A stretch of DNA of 64,000 nt from Fen-1308 sp035319125 (GTDB lineage: Bacteria > Nitrospirota > Thermodesulfovibrionia > Thermodesulfovibrionales > Dissulfurispiraceae), in NCBI GenBank assembly GCA_035319125.1, contig DATHDG010000014.1, positions 1-64,000 on the forward strand. The letters are read 5' to 3'. Made by a program: the position numbers and the translations under genes. Positions 33,214 to 42,657 of the stretch are shown piece by piece (within the stretch, counting starts at the first letter, position 1; the number at the start of each line of letters is the position of its first letter). The notes beneath the pieces are model-generated. The model worked only from the letters and a program-made list of their open reading frames with translations. It did not search any database and was not told where the DNA came from.

Positions 33214-36200
33214 TTACTTTAATTTAAAATCAGTTCGGCTGGACTTTAGACCTTCTTTCTTTTCGCTGTTAGTAGCCTTTGTCTCGGCAATGAAAATGCG
33301 CTCCGGATCCACTTTTGATGACTGAACCAGGTAGTTCCTGACAGCCTGAGCGCGAGAGGTTGCCAGCGTTTTGAGATCTTCTTCGCTGACCGTTGTGTTT
33401 GTCAGTATCAGTTTCTCCATCTCAGGTGCTGGAATATCTTTCGCAATTCCGATGAAGTTGCGAGGTTTTGGAAATTTTTCCTGCTTGTATGCCCTTTTCA
33501 GATATTCCGGATACTCCTGATCGGTCACCTTTATTTCGTCGACGGATTGTATCTCTGTGCCTCCCTTTGCAAGTTCTTTTACCTTTTGAGCCTTAACCTT
33601 CCGCGAAAGAAGGAATTGCTTGAGGCCTTCACGGTCCTTTTCCGCATCGAAATGTCCGGAAATATCCATCTTAAGGGCGGGGCGATCGTTCAGCGCCTTA
33701 CCAAGCGTGTCGAGCTTCTTTATAGTGTCAGGCGTTAGAGAGGCTGATCCGTAATCAAACTCCGCATAGCTGAGCTGCTCTCCGCCGCCGAATATTGCAC
33801 CAAGCAAGGCAAACGGTGATGTGGCGGCCTTAACAAGCAGGTTAATGATTATCTTCAGTATGATGCCGCCCAGACTGAATTTGGGGTCGTCCGTATAACC
33901 GCTGACGGGTATGTCGAGTTTTATTTGTCCGTTGCGATCTTTAAGAAGCGCAACAGCAAGCCGCACGGGCAGTTTGGTTGCTTCTGGACTTTCGACAGAC
34001 TCTCCGAAGTTGAATTGGTCAAGGAAGATATTATTTTTAGCATCAAGCTTGTTTTTTACTATCAGATACTCCAGCCTGAATGAAAGCTTTCCTTTCTGGA
34101 TAGTATATCCAGCGTAGCGCCCGGAATAAGGGCTGACAGGTGTAAGGTCCATATCCTTGAAATCTGCCTTCAAATCTACATAGAGATCATCTCTAAGCGG
34201 ATTAATCCTGCCCGTTATTTCCAGAGGGGCATATTTATCATATTTGCCGCGCAATTCAACATCACCAAATTTATTTTCTTCGGATGAGAGTCCGGATATG
34301 CGTCCACCGATATCCAGCATATTTCCGCTGAATCTTGGATTGACGCTGTTGTCTGTCAAATTGACAGTGCCGCCCTGCACAGTGACCTTGTCAATTCGAA
34401 TGGCCTGACGCTGCGCTTTCTTAGCGCCTGTTTTCTGCTGATCAGCCGGACCGGCTTTTTCATCCGGTTTTGATGAAGGCGCTGTCTGGCCAGATTCCTG
34501 CTGTTTTTCGTCCTGGACAAAAACTTCCTGAAGGTTAAGGGTCCGATTAGCATTGACGATTATACGCGAATAGGGATTAGTCAAAGATATTTCGCGGATG
34601 CGCGCAGTTAGCGGCGCGTAATTTATATCCATTTCTCCCATATAAAGCGTGTCCCATTTTAACAGGTCTTCTGCATTGGCTTTATCGAGAAGAATGAATC
34701 TATTGACCCAGAGCTTACCTTTGAAAGATGTCCTGAACTGGTCCTTGTCCGCCTGTCTTGTGCTTATCTTTCCATTTACATTAAGGGCGCCGGAAGCAAG
34801 GATAGCTTTAAGCCGCTCGGCCAGATACGGCTGCGCAGGCTTTAGAGGAAGGTTCTTGACATCTAACGACAGATCTGCTGAAACTGGTTCAATCCCGAAG
34901 TCGCCCTGTGCGGCGATGCTTCCCCTATGGTCAACCTTCATTGACAGGGCAAGGGAGCTTTTAGAATCTTTAGCTGTTGAGAGATTGTCTATTTTGCATG
35001 AAATTTCGTCGACTGTAACACCAAACGGCATAGCATTGCTCTTGTCAGATAAGTTTAGAGTATAACCGTCAACGGCAAGCGATTTTAAGAGCACTGTCCA
35101 CGCTGAAGGCTTTGCTGGAGCTTCATCTTCCTGAGGCGCAGCGTTTGCCGGTGGTTTCCCGGCAACTAGCGAGGCGAGGTTAATGTGCCTGTCTGCCGAG
35201 CGTGAAACTGCAAGCCATCCTTTTTCAGTTGATATCGATCCGATTTCAATCCTGTGGGCGTCCAGGTCAAATGAAATATCCCTCACGCCCAAACTTGGAA
35301 TTCTGAGGAACTCAGCATTCTCCTTTTTCAGTAAAAAGATCAGGTCTCTTGCTTTAGTCTCGCCGGTCAAGACTAATATCGGTGATCTGTCTGCAAACTG
35401 ACGATAAGCCAGCTTCATGAGTATGTCCAGCTTTCCTGAGGGTACATTAATGTTGAGCTGAGCCGGAGCGTATGCCAGATAATGTGGGATGTCGATATCC
35501 CTGAAAGAGATATCGAAGGACGTCTCACGAGAGTTTGAAAAAACCTTGGACGCTCCTTTGAAGTTGAAGGGTGTTCCGTTAACAATTGCGCTCAGGTAAG
35601 GTTCAACAAAAGCCTCATTGAAAGCCGGAAGATCAGAAATGAAAGGCACTGTAAGATTTATTTTATCGATGGTGTGTTTGGTTGAAACGGGTCTGTCATC
35701 GAATTGAATATTGCCGTCAACGACTCGTATGTTTTTTACCAGGAAATAAAACGGTTTCGAAGGCTCCTTCTTCTGAGGTGCCGAAGGTGCCGATCTGACT
35801 TTGTCAATTATATCTGAGAAATTGTATAGATTGGGCGCAGTTCTAACCAGATGCAGATACGGTTTATCCAATCTTATCTCTTTGAAAACCGGAGCGGCTT
35901 TGAAGATTGATTTGAACTGAATATTTACGTAGAGGTTGCTGAAAGTGATAAACGGGGTCTTGCCGTCGGATTCCTTGATCTCAAATCCTTTCACAGCGGC
36001 TTCCCACGTATAAGGGTTTATGGTTACTGCTTCAATGCTGACCTGCCTTCCAATCTGCTCGCTGATTTTTGCCATAGCTGTTTTTTTCAAGTAAGGGGGC
36101 AGGACAAAAAAGCCAACTATGGAAAAGATGATGAAGAATACTATCAGAATAATTCCAGCTATCCTTACCCTTCGGGACTTGCCGAAATTCTTGAGCCTCA

Positions 36201-36237
36201 CGACATGATTTTCTGATGAGGCAGACATATCGTCCAT
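33214..36237 (-). CDS. DUF748 (AsmA/TamB-like) envelope protein with OmpA-like C-terminus
   Basis: This 1007-residue protein is anchored by one N-terminal helix (VRIAGIILIVFFIIFSIVG). The long periplasmic body matches DUF748/AsmA-like beta-groove proteins (DKPYLHLVRTAPNLYNFSDI, YSGRYAGYTIQKGKL, KLDIPVSGYTDDPKFSLG), which are thought to carry lipids between membranes. The last 170 residues resemble an OmpA-type peptidoglycan-binding domain (FDYGSASLTPDTIKKLDTLG, ATSRAQAVRNYL). It begins with ATG 36237 behind its own promoter just after recG. Confidence 0.87.
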   Translation of the reverse strand: MDDMSASSENHVVRLKNFGKSRRVRIAGIILIVFFIIFSIVGFFVLPPYLKKTAMAKISEQIGRQVSIEAVTINPYTWEAAVKGFEIKESDGKTPFITFSNLYVNIQFKSIFKAAPVFKEIRLDKPYLHLVRTAPNLYNFSDIIDKVRSAPSAPQKKEPSKPFYFLVKNIRVVDGNIQFDDRPVSTKHTIDKINLTVPFISDLPAFNEAFVEPYLSAIVNGTPFNFKGASKVFSNSRETSFDISFRDIDIPHYLAYAPAQLNINVPSGKLDILMKLAYRQFADRSPILVLTGETKARDLIFLLKKENAEFLRIPSLGVRDISFDLDAHRIEIGSISTEKGWLAVSRSADRHINLASLVAGKPPANAAPQEDEAPAKPSAWTVLLKSLAVDGYTLNLSDKSNAMPFGVTVDEISCKIDNLSTAKDSKSSLALSMKVDHRGSIAAQGDFGIEPVSADLSLDVKNLPLKPAQPYLAERLKAILASGALNVNGKISTRQADKDQFRTSFKGKLWVNRFILLDKANAEDLLKWDTLYMGEMDINYAPLTARIREISLTNPYSRIIVNANRTLNLQEVFVQDEKQQESGQTAPSSKPDEKAGPADQQKTGAKKAQRQAIRIDKVTVQGGTVNLTDNSVNPRFSGNMLDIGGRISGLSSEENKFGDVELRGKYDKYAPLEITGRINPLRDDLYVDLKADFKDMDLTPVSPYSGRYAGYTIQKGKLSFRLEYLIVKNKLDAKNNIFLDQFNFGESVESPEATKLPVRLAVALLKDRNGQIKLDIPVSGYTDDPKFSLGGIILKIIINLLVKAATSPFALLGAIFGGGEQLSYAEFDYGSASLTPDTIKKLDTLGKALNDRPALKMDISGHFDAEKDREGLKQFLLSRKVKAQKVKELAKGGTEIQSVDEIKVTDQEYPEYLKRAYKQEKFPKPRNFIGIAKDIPAPEMEKLILTNTTVSEEDLKTLATSRAQAVRNYLVQSSKVDPERIFIAETKATNSEKKEGLKSSRTDFKLK

Positions 36238-36244
36238 GTGAATA

Positions 36245-36273
36245 AATCTACTATATTACAGATCGTGAGTCAA
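36245..36273 (-). promoter_or_regulatory. Leaderless-type promoter of the DUF748 gene
   Basis: On the minus strand TTGACT (36273-36268), 17-base spacer and TAGATT (36250-36245) end seven bases before ATG 36237. The -35 lies just after the recG stop. No Shine-Dalgarno sequence is present. Confidence 0.62.
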
Positions 36274-36284
36274 TGGGAGACATA

Positions 36285-38372
36285 TCATGCCGTCTTGAAA
36301 AGATCGAGCCTCTTTCCCCAGAAGGATTCCAAGTTCTTTCTCAGGCCCGGATATTTTGCAAGATATGGGTCTTTAGACATTAGGTCAAAAGCCTGCCTTC
36401 TTGCTATCTCCAGGAGCTTGTAATCGCGCAGCAGATTGGCCGCTTTCAGGTCTGGCAGACCAGACTGCTTGGTCCCAAAAAATTCTCCCGGCCCCCGGAT
36501 TTCAAGATCTCTTTCCGCAATCTTAAACCCATCATTTGTGCGAGCCATGACATCCAGCCGCTTCATTGCGTCTGAAGAGCCGCCATATGTCAGCAGCACG
36601 CAATGCGATTGCGCAGCGCCCCTTCCAACGCGGCCTCGCAGCTGGTGCAGCTGTGACAGGCCAAAACGTTCAGCATGAATAATTATCATGAGTGTAGCGT
36701 TAGGCACATCTACACCAACCTCTATAACTGTTGTCGATACGAGAATGTGTATTTTGCCTTTTTTGAATTCGGCCATAATCTCTGCCCGCTCATTGGTCGG
36801 CAGCTTCCCATGTATCAGGCTGACCCTGAGCGCAGGGAATTTATTCTTAAGCGCTTCCATGCCCGTAATGGCAGCTTTCAGATTGCTTTTATCAGACTCC
36901 TCGATCAGCGGATAAACGACATATACCTGCCTGCCTGATTTAGCCTCTTCCTCAATGATATCGTATACAGTGCTCTTCTGTGACTCACGTATTATTCTTG
37001 TTAGCACAGGAGTTCTGTTGGGAGGCAGCTCATCGATAAGGGAATAGTCCAAATCTCCATACAGTGTTATAGCCAGAGTCCGCGGTATTGGTGTAGCCGT
37101 CATGATAAGCGTATCCGGATTCGTCCCTTTCTTTCTCAACTTGGCCCGTTGCATGACGCCGAAGCGGTGCTGCTCATCTATCACAATCAGGCCGAGCCTG
37201 TTGAATGAAACCGCCTCCTGTATCAATGCATGAGTTCCAATGACAAGCTGGGCATTCCCCGAAGAGATGGTTTCATAGTCCTTGTCTTTTTTGCTGCCGG
37301 TCAGCAAATGGACATTCAGTCCTAATGTTTCGGCGAGGTTGCCGATGTTCATATAATGCTGTTCAGCAAGTATTTCGGTAGGAGCCATCAATGCTGCCTG
37401 ATAGCCGCATTCAACGGCAGCCAGCATTGCTACGAATGCTACTATAGTCTTTCCGGATCCGACATCTCCCTGTATCAAACGGTTCATCGGGTGTGGCGAT
37501 TCCATATCACACATTATGTCCCCGATCACTCTTTGTTGAGCTGCGGTTAGACAGAACGGCAATTTTTCAAGAAGCTTCTCTGACAGTTTGCCTGTAGGCT
37601 TAAAAGGGATGCCTCTTTCTGCTACCTCGTTGTTCTTGATAGCTGCAAGGCCAAGCTGCAGGGTAAAAAGCTCATCAAAAGAAAGCCGCTGATGATAGGG
37701 GCTGGTGCCTCCGTTAAGGTCATTTATGGATGTTCCGACAGGAGGAAAATGAACAGCTTCGATGCTTTGCCGAAGCCCTGGCAGCTTCAATGCCGCTATG
37801 ATATCCGCAGGCATAGGGTCAGAAATATCTGAGAGCGTATTTGCCAGGGCAGCATGGGTTATGCTGCGCATCTGTCTCTGGCTGATACCTTCGGTCAGAC
37901 CATAGACAGGCACTATTCTTCCGGTGCTTAGATGATCGGATTCCTCACTATCATCGTCTATAATTTCGAATTCCGGACTTATCATTTCCACGCCGCTGCC
38001 CCAGTAACTTGCCTTTACCGTGCCATAAAAAACGACTTTCTGGGGCGGTGTGAAAAGCTTAGCAAGATATGTCTGATTGAACCACTTGGCGGTCAGGGTT
38101 CCATAACCATCTGTAATCACAACTGAAAGCAGTTTAAGACGGGGTTTTTTGGGGCTCGCAGGCGCTGATTCCGATTTCACGACTTTACCTGTGACGGTCT
38201 GAATGTCACCGATCGTCAGCTGAGTGATCTTTCTGATAGAGCTTCTGTCTTCGTAACGTGATGGCAGATGGAAGAGGAGGTCTTTGACAGTCTCTATGCC
38301 CAGTCTCTTCAGAATGGCAGCCCGCCGAGGACCAACACCCTTTATATACTGGATTGGGGAGAATATATCCAT
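36285..38372 (-). CDS. recG: ATP-dependent DNA helicase RecG
   Basis: RecG is a superfamily 2 helicase that remodels stalled forks and branched DNA. The 695-residue protein has an N-terminal wedge/OB domain (DLLFHLPSRYEDRS), Walker A IQGDVGSGKTIVA, DEQHRFGVMQR, motif III TATPIPRTLA, and the C-terminal LHQLRGRVGRG and GPGEFFGTKQSGLP. The start codon is only 13 bases beyond the nusA terminator stem and has no ribosome site, so expression may depend on read-through. Confidence 0.97.
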   Translation of the reverse strand: MDIFSPIQYIKGVGPRRAAILKRLGIETVKDLLFHLPSRYEDRSSIRKITQLTIGDIQTVTGKVVKSESAPASPKKPRLKLLSVVITDGYGTLTAKWFNQTYLAKLFTPPQKVVFYGTVKASYWGSGVEMISPEFEIIDDDSEESDHLSTGRIVPVYGLTEGISQRQMRSITHAALANTLSDISDPMPADIIAALKLPGLRQSIEAVHFPPVGTSINDLNGGTSPYHQRLSFDELFTLQLGLAAIKNNEVAERGIPFKPTGKLSEKLLEKLPFCLTAAQQRVIGDIMCDMESPHPMNRLIQGDVGSGKTIVAFVAMLAAVECGYQAALMAPTEILAEQHYMNIGNLAETLGLNVHLLTGSKKDKDYETISSGNAQLVIGTHALIQEAVSFNRLGLIVIDEQHRFGVMQRAKLRKKGTNPDTLIMTATPIPRTLAITLYGDLDYSLIDELPPNRTPVLTRIIRESQKSTVYDIIEEEAKSGRQVYVVYPLIEESDKSNLKAAITGMEALKNKFPALRVSLIHGKLPTNERAEIMAEFKKGKIHILVSTTVIEVGVDVPNATLMIIIHAERFGLSQLHQLRGRVGRGAAQSHCVLLTYGGSSDAMKRLDVMARTNDGFKIAERDLEIRGPGEFFGTKQSGLPDLKAANLLRDYKLLEIARRQAFDLMSKDPYLAKYPGLRKNLESFWGKRLDLFKTA

Positions 38373-38375
38373 TCA

Positions 38376-38406
38376 GTAAATAAAGGGGCAATCCGTGGAT
38401 TGCCCC
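38376..38406 (-). terminator. Terminator between nusA and recG
   Basis: On the minus strand a perfect GC-rich stem (GGGGCAATC with GATTGCCCC, plus coordinates 38385-38406, loop of four) is followed by TTTATTTA. It begins seven bases after the nusA stop and its tail runs into the recG start region. Confidence 0.75.
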
Positions 38407-38412
38407 CTGTCA

Positions 38413-39534
38413 TTATGATTCTGGTTCCATTTTTTCTTCTGCGTCTTTCTTGAGCGACTCGTCGAGCGCCTTGTCAGCCTCTTCAAGTTTAAGTTTAGAA
38501 TATTCAGATTCGCTCAGAATATCAATTTCCCATCCCGTAAGCTTAGAAGCCAGTTTGATGTTTACTCCACGCTTGCCTATTGCCAGCGAAAGCTGCTGGT
38601 CGTCTGCAATAACCATAGCACTTTTGTCGACACCTGCTTCATTTATGCCGACCCTATCAACGTTTGCCGGCGTCAGTGCTCTGGCTATGAATATGCGCGG
38701 ATCGTCGCTCCAGGGAATTATATCAATGCGCTCACCCTTTACTTCCCTCACAATCGACTGAACACGCGTGCCTTTCATTCCGACGCATGCTCCGACAGGA
38801 TCTACCGAAGAATCTCTAGATGTGACAGCTATCTTCGTCCGTTCGCCCGGTTCTCTTGCTATACCCTTTATCATGACAATACCGTCGTGTATTTCGGGAA
38901 CTTCCATTTTGAAAAGGCCGGCAATAAAATTCGGATCCGTCCTCGAAAGCACGATAGCAGGTCCTTTTGCGGTTTGCTTAACATCTGAAAGATAGGCTTT
39001 TACTATATCGCCTCTTTTCAGTGTCTCGCTCGGAAGGGTATCCCTATGAGGCAGCAACGCCTCTGTTTTCCCCAGCGCTACAAAATAGAATCCTTTTTCT
39101 TTTCTAATGACAGTACCGCTTATAATTTGACCTATCTTGTCTTTGTATTCCTCAAAGATCACATCTCGCTCTGCTTCCCTGACTTTTTGAAAAAGCACCT
39201 GTTTAGCAGTCTGGGCAGCTATACGGCCAAAATCCTGCAGCAGAACCGGCAGTTCTATTTTGTCTCCCAATGTTTTGCCTGGATCTATTGCCTGTGCATC
39301 AGCAATCGAGATCTCAGCATCCGGAACTGTAACCGTCTCAACAACTGTCTTGGCCTCGAAAACGCTAATGTTGCAGTTCTTTGGATCAATGCGCAGGTCA
39401 ATATTGGGTTTATTGACAAAACGCTTTTTGGCTGCCGACAATAAAGCAGCCTCCAACAATTTTACAAGGGCATCGCGTGAGAGGCCCTTGTCGCGGCCAA
39501 TCTGGTCTATCACAAAACAGAGTTCTTTTGACAT
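38413..39534 (-). CDS. nusA: Transcription termination/antitermination factor NusA
   Basis: NusA binds RNA polymerase and modulates pausing, termination and antitermination. The 373 residues comprise the N-terminal polymerase-binding domain (about 1-125), S1 domain (KIGQIISGTVIRKEKGFYFV), KH1 (SSVDPVGACVGMKGTRVQSI) and KH2 (SLAIGKRGVNIKLASKLTGW). A short acidic tail replaces the acidic repeats of gamma-proteobacteria. A ribosome site (GAGGAGT) precedes ATG 39534. It follows rimP, the usual order. Confidence 0.96.
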   Translation of the reverse strand: MSKELCFVIDQIGRDKGLSRDALVKLLEAALLSAAKKRFVNKPNIDLRIDPKNCNISVFEAKTVVETVTVPDAEISIADAQAIDPGKTLGDKIELPVLLQDFGRIAAQTAKQVLFQKVREAERDVIFEEYKDKIGQIISGTVIRKEKGFYFVALGKTEALLPHRDTLPSETLKRGDIVKAYLSDVKQTAKGPAIVLSRTDPNFIAGLFKMEVPEIHDGIVMIKGIAREPGERTKIAVTSRDSSVDPVGACVGMKGTRVQSIVREVKGERIDIIPWSDDPRIFIARALTPANVDRVGINEAGVDKSAMVIADDQQLSLAIGKRGVNIKLASKLTGWEIDILSESEYSKLKLEEADKALDESLKKDAEEKMEPES

Positions 39535-39560
39535 ATTAATACTCCTCTTGTCGCTCTATT

Positions 39561-40070
39561 TCAAGGCTCGATTTCTAGCTTGGCCTTCGAAATCTTGTCC
39601 AAAGGGATGAAAACATCCTTCGGCTCCACAGCCGTCTTTTTCTTTGCCGATCCCCTAACAGGTTTTTCTTCGATAAGTATTCTTATCCAGTTATCGCCGG
39701 TATCTATTAACCTGCCGATAAAAAAAGTCTCGTTACTTATCTTTTCAGCCGTGATTATCCTGGCGAGTCTGCCCCGGCTCCTTTCAAAATCCTGTATTTT
39801 TATCAGCGGTCTGTCCAGGCCCGGAGACGATACCTCAAGCGTATAGGCGCTTTTGATTAGATCCTCAACATCAAGCAGGGCTTCTATGCCTCTGCTCACG
39901 CGCTCGCAATCTCCGATTGTAACTCCTCCTTCTTTGTCGATAGTAATGCGTAATAGCATCTTGCGCCCAGACCCCAGTATATTGACATCAATAAGCTCAA
40001 GCCCCTCATCATCGGCAACTTGGCCTGCAAGGTTATAAATCTTTTCTTTTGCATCTTCGTTTCGGTTCAT
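39561..40070 (-). CDS. rimP: Ribosome maturation factor RimP
   Basis: RimP assists 30S subunit maturation. The protein (169 residues from ATG 40070, MNRNEDAKEK) shows family segments GLELIDVNILGSGRKMLLRI, CERVSRGIEALLDVEDLI and YTLEVSSPGLDRPL. The longer frame to 40088 lies within the leader and is less likely. A hairpin with a T-rich tail stands directly upstream, and nusA follows after 26 bases. Confidence 0.93.
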   Translation of the reverse strand: MNRNEDAKEKIYNLAGQVADDEGLELIDVNILGSGRKMLLRITIDKEGGVTIGDCERVSRGIEALLDVEDLIKSAYTLEVSSPGLDRPLIKIQDFERSRGRLARIITAEKISNETFFIGRLIDTGDNWIRILIEEKPVRGSAKKKTAVEPKDVFIPLDKISKAKLEIEP

Positions 40071-40080
40071 TGAAGCCCCA

Positions 40081-40111
40081 TAAAACAAAAGAGTGGGAAA
40101 GGCCCACTCTT
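40081..40111 (-). terminator. Terminator-like hairpin in the rimP-nusA leader (possible attenuator)
   Basis: On the minus strand AAGAGTGGG (40111-40103) pairs with CCCACTCTT (40097-40089) across a five-base loop, and TTGTTTTA follows. It lies about 10-40 bases before the rimP ATG, downstream of a candidate promoter at 40142-40171, so it could cut off transcription of rimP-nusA. Confidence 0.6.
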
Positions 40112-40141
40112 AAGCGTTTTCAACATCGGAAATAATGATTT

Positions 40142-40171
40142 ATGATAGCAACATTTTCTCTAAAAAAGCAA
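40142..40171 (-). promoter_or_regulatory. Candidate promoter of rimP-nusA
   Basis: On the minus strand TTGCTT (40171-40166), 18-base spacer and TATCAT (40147-40142, 5 of 6) lie between the lipoprotein terminator and the leader hairpin. The -35 overlaps the T-tract of that terminator. Confidence 0.4.
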
Positions 40172-40204
40172 CACCATGAGAGGCATTGCTGTCTCTCATG
40201 GTGT
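40161..40204 (-). terminator. Strong terminator of the small lipoprotein gene
   Basis: A perfect 12-bp inverted repeat (ACACCATGAGAG 40171-40182 with CTCTCATGGTGT 40193-40204) is followed on the minus strand by TGCTTTTTT. It begins 21 bases past the lipoprotein stop. Confidence 0.9.
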
Positions 40205-40225
40205 CAGTTGTCCGTAAAGGCGTTA

Positions 40226-40432
40226 CTATTTCTTCTCAGGAGCTGCCTCGGGGGCTTTTTCCGGAGCCTTCTCAGGAGCCTTTTCAGGTGCCGGAGCAGG
40301 TGTCGGTACAGGAGCCGGAGCAGGAGCTGGTGCCGGAGCAGGAGCCGGAGCCGGCTGCTCAGCCTTCTTGCAGCCAACTGCGAATACTACCAGCAGCATA
40401 AGTGAAAGAACGATTGCCAAAACCTTCTTCAT
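40226..40432 (-). CDS. Small Pro/Ala-rich lipoprotein
   Basis: This 68-residue predicted lipoprotein starts at ATG 40432 (MKKVLAIVLSL) with a strong site GAAGGAGGTGA. The lipobox AVGC is followed by KK, then a Pro-Ala repeat and a tail of Glu-Lys-Ala-Pro repeats. The mature peptide has no fold of its own and is probably an extended spacer or cell-wall-spanning tether in the envelope. The strong ribosome site and strong terminator suggest high expression. The frame upstream to 40453 is rejected because it precedes the ribosome site. Confidence 0.8.
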   Translation of the reverse strand: MKKVLAIVLSLMLLVVFAVGCKKAEQPAPAPAPAPAPAPAPVPTPAPAPEKAPEKAPEKAPEAAPEKK

Positions 40433-40591
40433 AGTTAAGTCACCTCCTTCCAATTTAATATGGAGTCAATAAATAGATATCTCTCCAAAGCACTAGTATC
40501 AATTATTAGCACAGAAGTATTATGTTGTCAAGAATAATTTAGCTTATGCATATGACCTATCAACACCGCTCCTGTAAAGGCTGTGAAGGAT

Positions 40592-42220
40592 TCAGTTATA
40601 CCATTCTGACCTGTTCGCAGGCACGCGCCAGTGGATGAAATCATACCATATTCCTATTGGTGCCTTTTGCACACCCTTGAACCGCTTATGAAGAACCGGA
40701 AGAGCGTCAGGTATGTAGAGAAAAATAGTGGGTTGTTCGTCAGCAAGAATCTGATGAATGCGATGATAAACTTTTATGCGATCGTTAATATCAAAGGTCT
40801 GCCTGCCATCTATAAGCAGCCTGTCTATTTCATCATTTTTATAAGAAATGAAATTGAAGTCACCCTCCTTGGTCTTCGATGAATGCCATATATCATATAA
40901 GTCAGGATCACGGGAAAGAGCCCATCCCATCATAACAGCCTCAAATCTCTTCTTATCGATGAATTCATGCAACATCGCCTGCCATTCCAGTACTTTTATG
41001 TCCATATCGATGCCGACTCGTTTCAGTTGTTCTTTAATAATTTGGGCAGCCTTCAGACGTTCTGCATTGCCCTGGTTTGTAATAAGTGTGAATGAAAATT
41101 TCTTGCCATCTTTTTCAAGCCAGCCGTCTCTGTTTTTCTTCCAGCCGATCTCGCTCAATATCGATGCTGCCTTATCCGGGTCGTACGATATATCCTGCAC
41201 GCCGCGGTTATAAGCCCATGATTCAGGAGGGAACGGTCCTGTGCAGGGAATTCCATATCCCAGAAGAACTCCTGCGATTATCTCTTTCTTATTTATCGCG
41301 TGCGCGATAGCCCTCCGGATCATTTTGTCAGAGAAAAGGGGATTGAGCAGATTAAACCCAAGATATGTGTATCCGAAAGATGGGTATCTGAACCTCTGGA
41401 AATAGCGGTTGAAGAAAGATGTGTTCGCCTGCAGTTTATATTGAGGCGGCGTAAGACCCATATAATCTATACCGCCGAATTTTAGTTCTAGAAACATTGT
41501 GGCAGGGTCTGGGATTACCCTGAATATTATGCGGTCGATGCCGGGTTTGCCCTCGAAATATTGGTCGAATGCTTCCAGCAATATTTTCTGTCCCGTAACC
41601 CATTCCTTCAACCTGTACGGCCCGGTGCCTATGGGCTTCTGACTGATCTCCGGAGAAGCCAGATCTTTGCCTTCTAATGCATGTTTGGGAATTATCCCCA
41701 TGCCCCATGATTCAAGGGCAGGCGCATATGGCTGCTTGTACCGCACCTTTATAGTGTATTTGTCGATTGCCTGTACCGTTCCAACCGGCCCGTAGTTGCT
41801 GCTGTATGGTGTGGGGATTTTCGGATCCATTACCGAACTATATGTGAACATTACATCATCAGCAGTGAATTCCACGCCATCATGCCATTTAACACCTTTA
41901 CGCAAATGAAAGACTATGGTGAGGCCATCCGGACTTATATCCCACGACTCAGCCAAATCACCGGTTATTTTAAGGTATTTGTCATATTTGGTCAGCCCGT
42001 TGAAAATATATCCGCTTACCTGGCTGGATGCGCTGTCCGAAGCCAGAAGCGGCAGCAAGCGTTTTGCATCGGCCAAAGTGCCCAGAGTAATATCGTTAGG
42101 GTATTTGATCGAAGGTTCGCGACTGCAGCCTGTAATAAAAATGACAATTGAAAATAGTGTTAACCAGGTTGAAATTCTAAAGTGTCTTGACGTTGGGCCA
42201 ATTAGATGAAATAAGCGCAT
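40592..42220 (-). CDS. Peptide/nickel ABC transporter substrate-binding lipoprotein
   Basis: This 542-residue family 5 extracellular solute-binding protein (DppA/OppA-like) has a signal peptide ending in the lipobox FITGC. Landmarks are LAESWDISPDGLTIVFHLRK, GVKWHDGVEFTADDVMFTY, QKPIGTGPYRLKEW and the C-terminal HQILADEQPTIFLYIPDA. The substrate is probably an oligopeptide, but dipeptide, nickel or haem variants share this fold. No permease or ATPase genes are next to it. Confidence 0.9.
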   Translation of the reverse strand: MRLFHLIGPTSRHFRISTWLTLFSIVIFITGCSREPSIKYPNDITLGTLADAKRLLPLLASDSASSQVSGYIFNGLTKYDKYLKITGDLAESWDISPDGLTIVFHLRKGVKWHDGVEFTADDVMFTYSSVMDPKIPTPYSSNYGPVGTVQAIDKYTIKVRYKQPYAPALESWGMGIIPKHALEGKDLASPEISQKPIGTGPYRLKEWVTGQKILLEAFDQYFEGKPGIDRIIFRVIPDPATMFLELKFGGIDYMGLTPPQYKLQANTSFFNRYFQRFRYPSFGYTYLGFNLLNPLFSDKMIRRAIAHAINKKEIIAGVLLGYGIPCTGPFPPESWAYNRGVQDISYDPDKAASILSEIGWKKNRDGWLEKDGKKFSFTLITNQGNAERLKAAQIIKEQLKRVGIDMDIKVLEWQAMLHEFIDKKRFEAVMMGWALSRDPDLYDIWHSSKTKEGDFNFISYKNDEIDRLLIDGRQTFDINDRIKVYHRIHQILADEQPTIFLYIPDALPVLHKRFKGVQKAPIGIWYDFIHWRVPANRSEWYN

Positions 42221-42273
42221 GGATTCCAGATCTCAACGGCCATGTGCGCTCATTTTATCATGACAGCATAATA

Positions 42274-42621
42274 TTATTTTGATGCCGGCGGCTGCGGGGC
42301 AGGCTGCTGAGCCGGCTGTTGAATAGGCTGTTGCGGCAGTTGCTGAGGCATAGCCTTGCCTTGTTCAGCAGGCACATTTTGAATTACAGATGACCCTTTT
42401 GTTGTAACCATTGTGAGAAGAAGCGAAGTTAACATGAAAATAACAGCAGCGGCTGTAGTAAGCTTATTGAGAAACGTTGCAGCGCCTCTGCTGCCGAAGA
42501 GTGTCTGACTTGACCCTCCAAAAGCTGCACCCATCTCTGCACCTTTGCCACTTTGAAGAAGGACTATGCATATTAGAAAGATACTAACCAAAACATGTAC
42601 TATCAACAAAAAGACTGTCAC
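42274..42621 (-). CDS. secG: Preprotein translocase subunit SecG
   Basis: SecG is the small auxiliary subunit of the SecYEG channel. Two hydrophobic helices flank the conserved LLQSGKGAEMGAAFGGSSQTLFG region. A Gln/Pro-rich C-terminal tail of about 35 residues is longer than in E. coli. The start is GTG 42621 behind AGGAGG; the longer frame to 42651 contains that ribosome site within it. It follows tpiA, a common bacterial arrangement. Confidence 0.92.
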   Translation of the reverse strand: MTVFLLIVHVLVSIFLICIVLLQSGKGAEMGAAFGGSSQTLFGSRGAATFLNKLTTAAAVIFMLTSLLLTMVTTKGSSVIQNVPAEQGKAMPQQLPQQPIQQPAQQPAPQPPASK

Positions 42622-42657
42622 TATAACCTCCTGCAAACCCCGGCGGGGCATTCTTTA

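Noticed and set aside
40226..40405. Tandem DNA repeat array or CRISPR-like repeat at the Pro/Ala lipoprotein
   Set aside because: The repetition is explained by low-complexity Pro-Ala and Glu-Lys-Ala-Pro codons inside one coding frame; there are no spacers.
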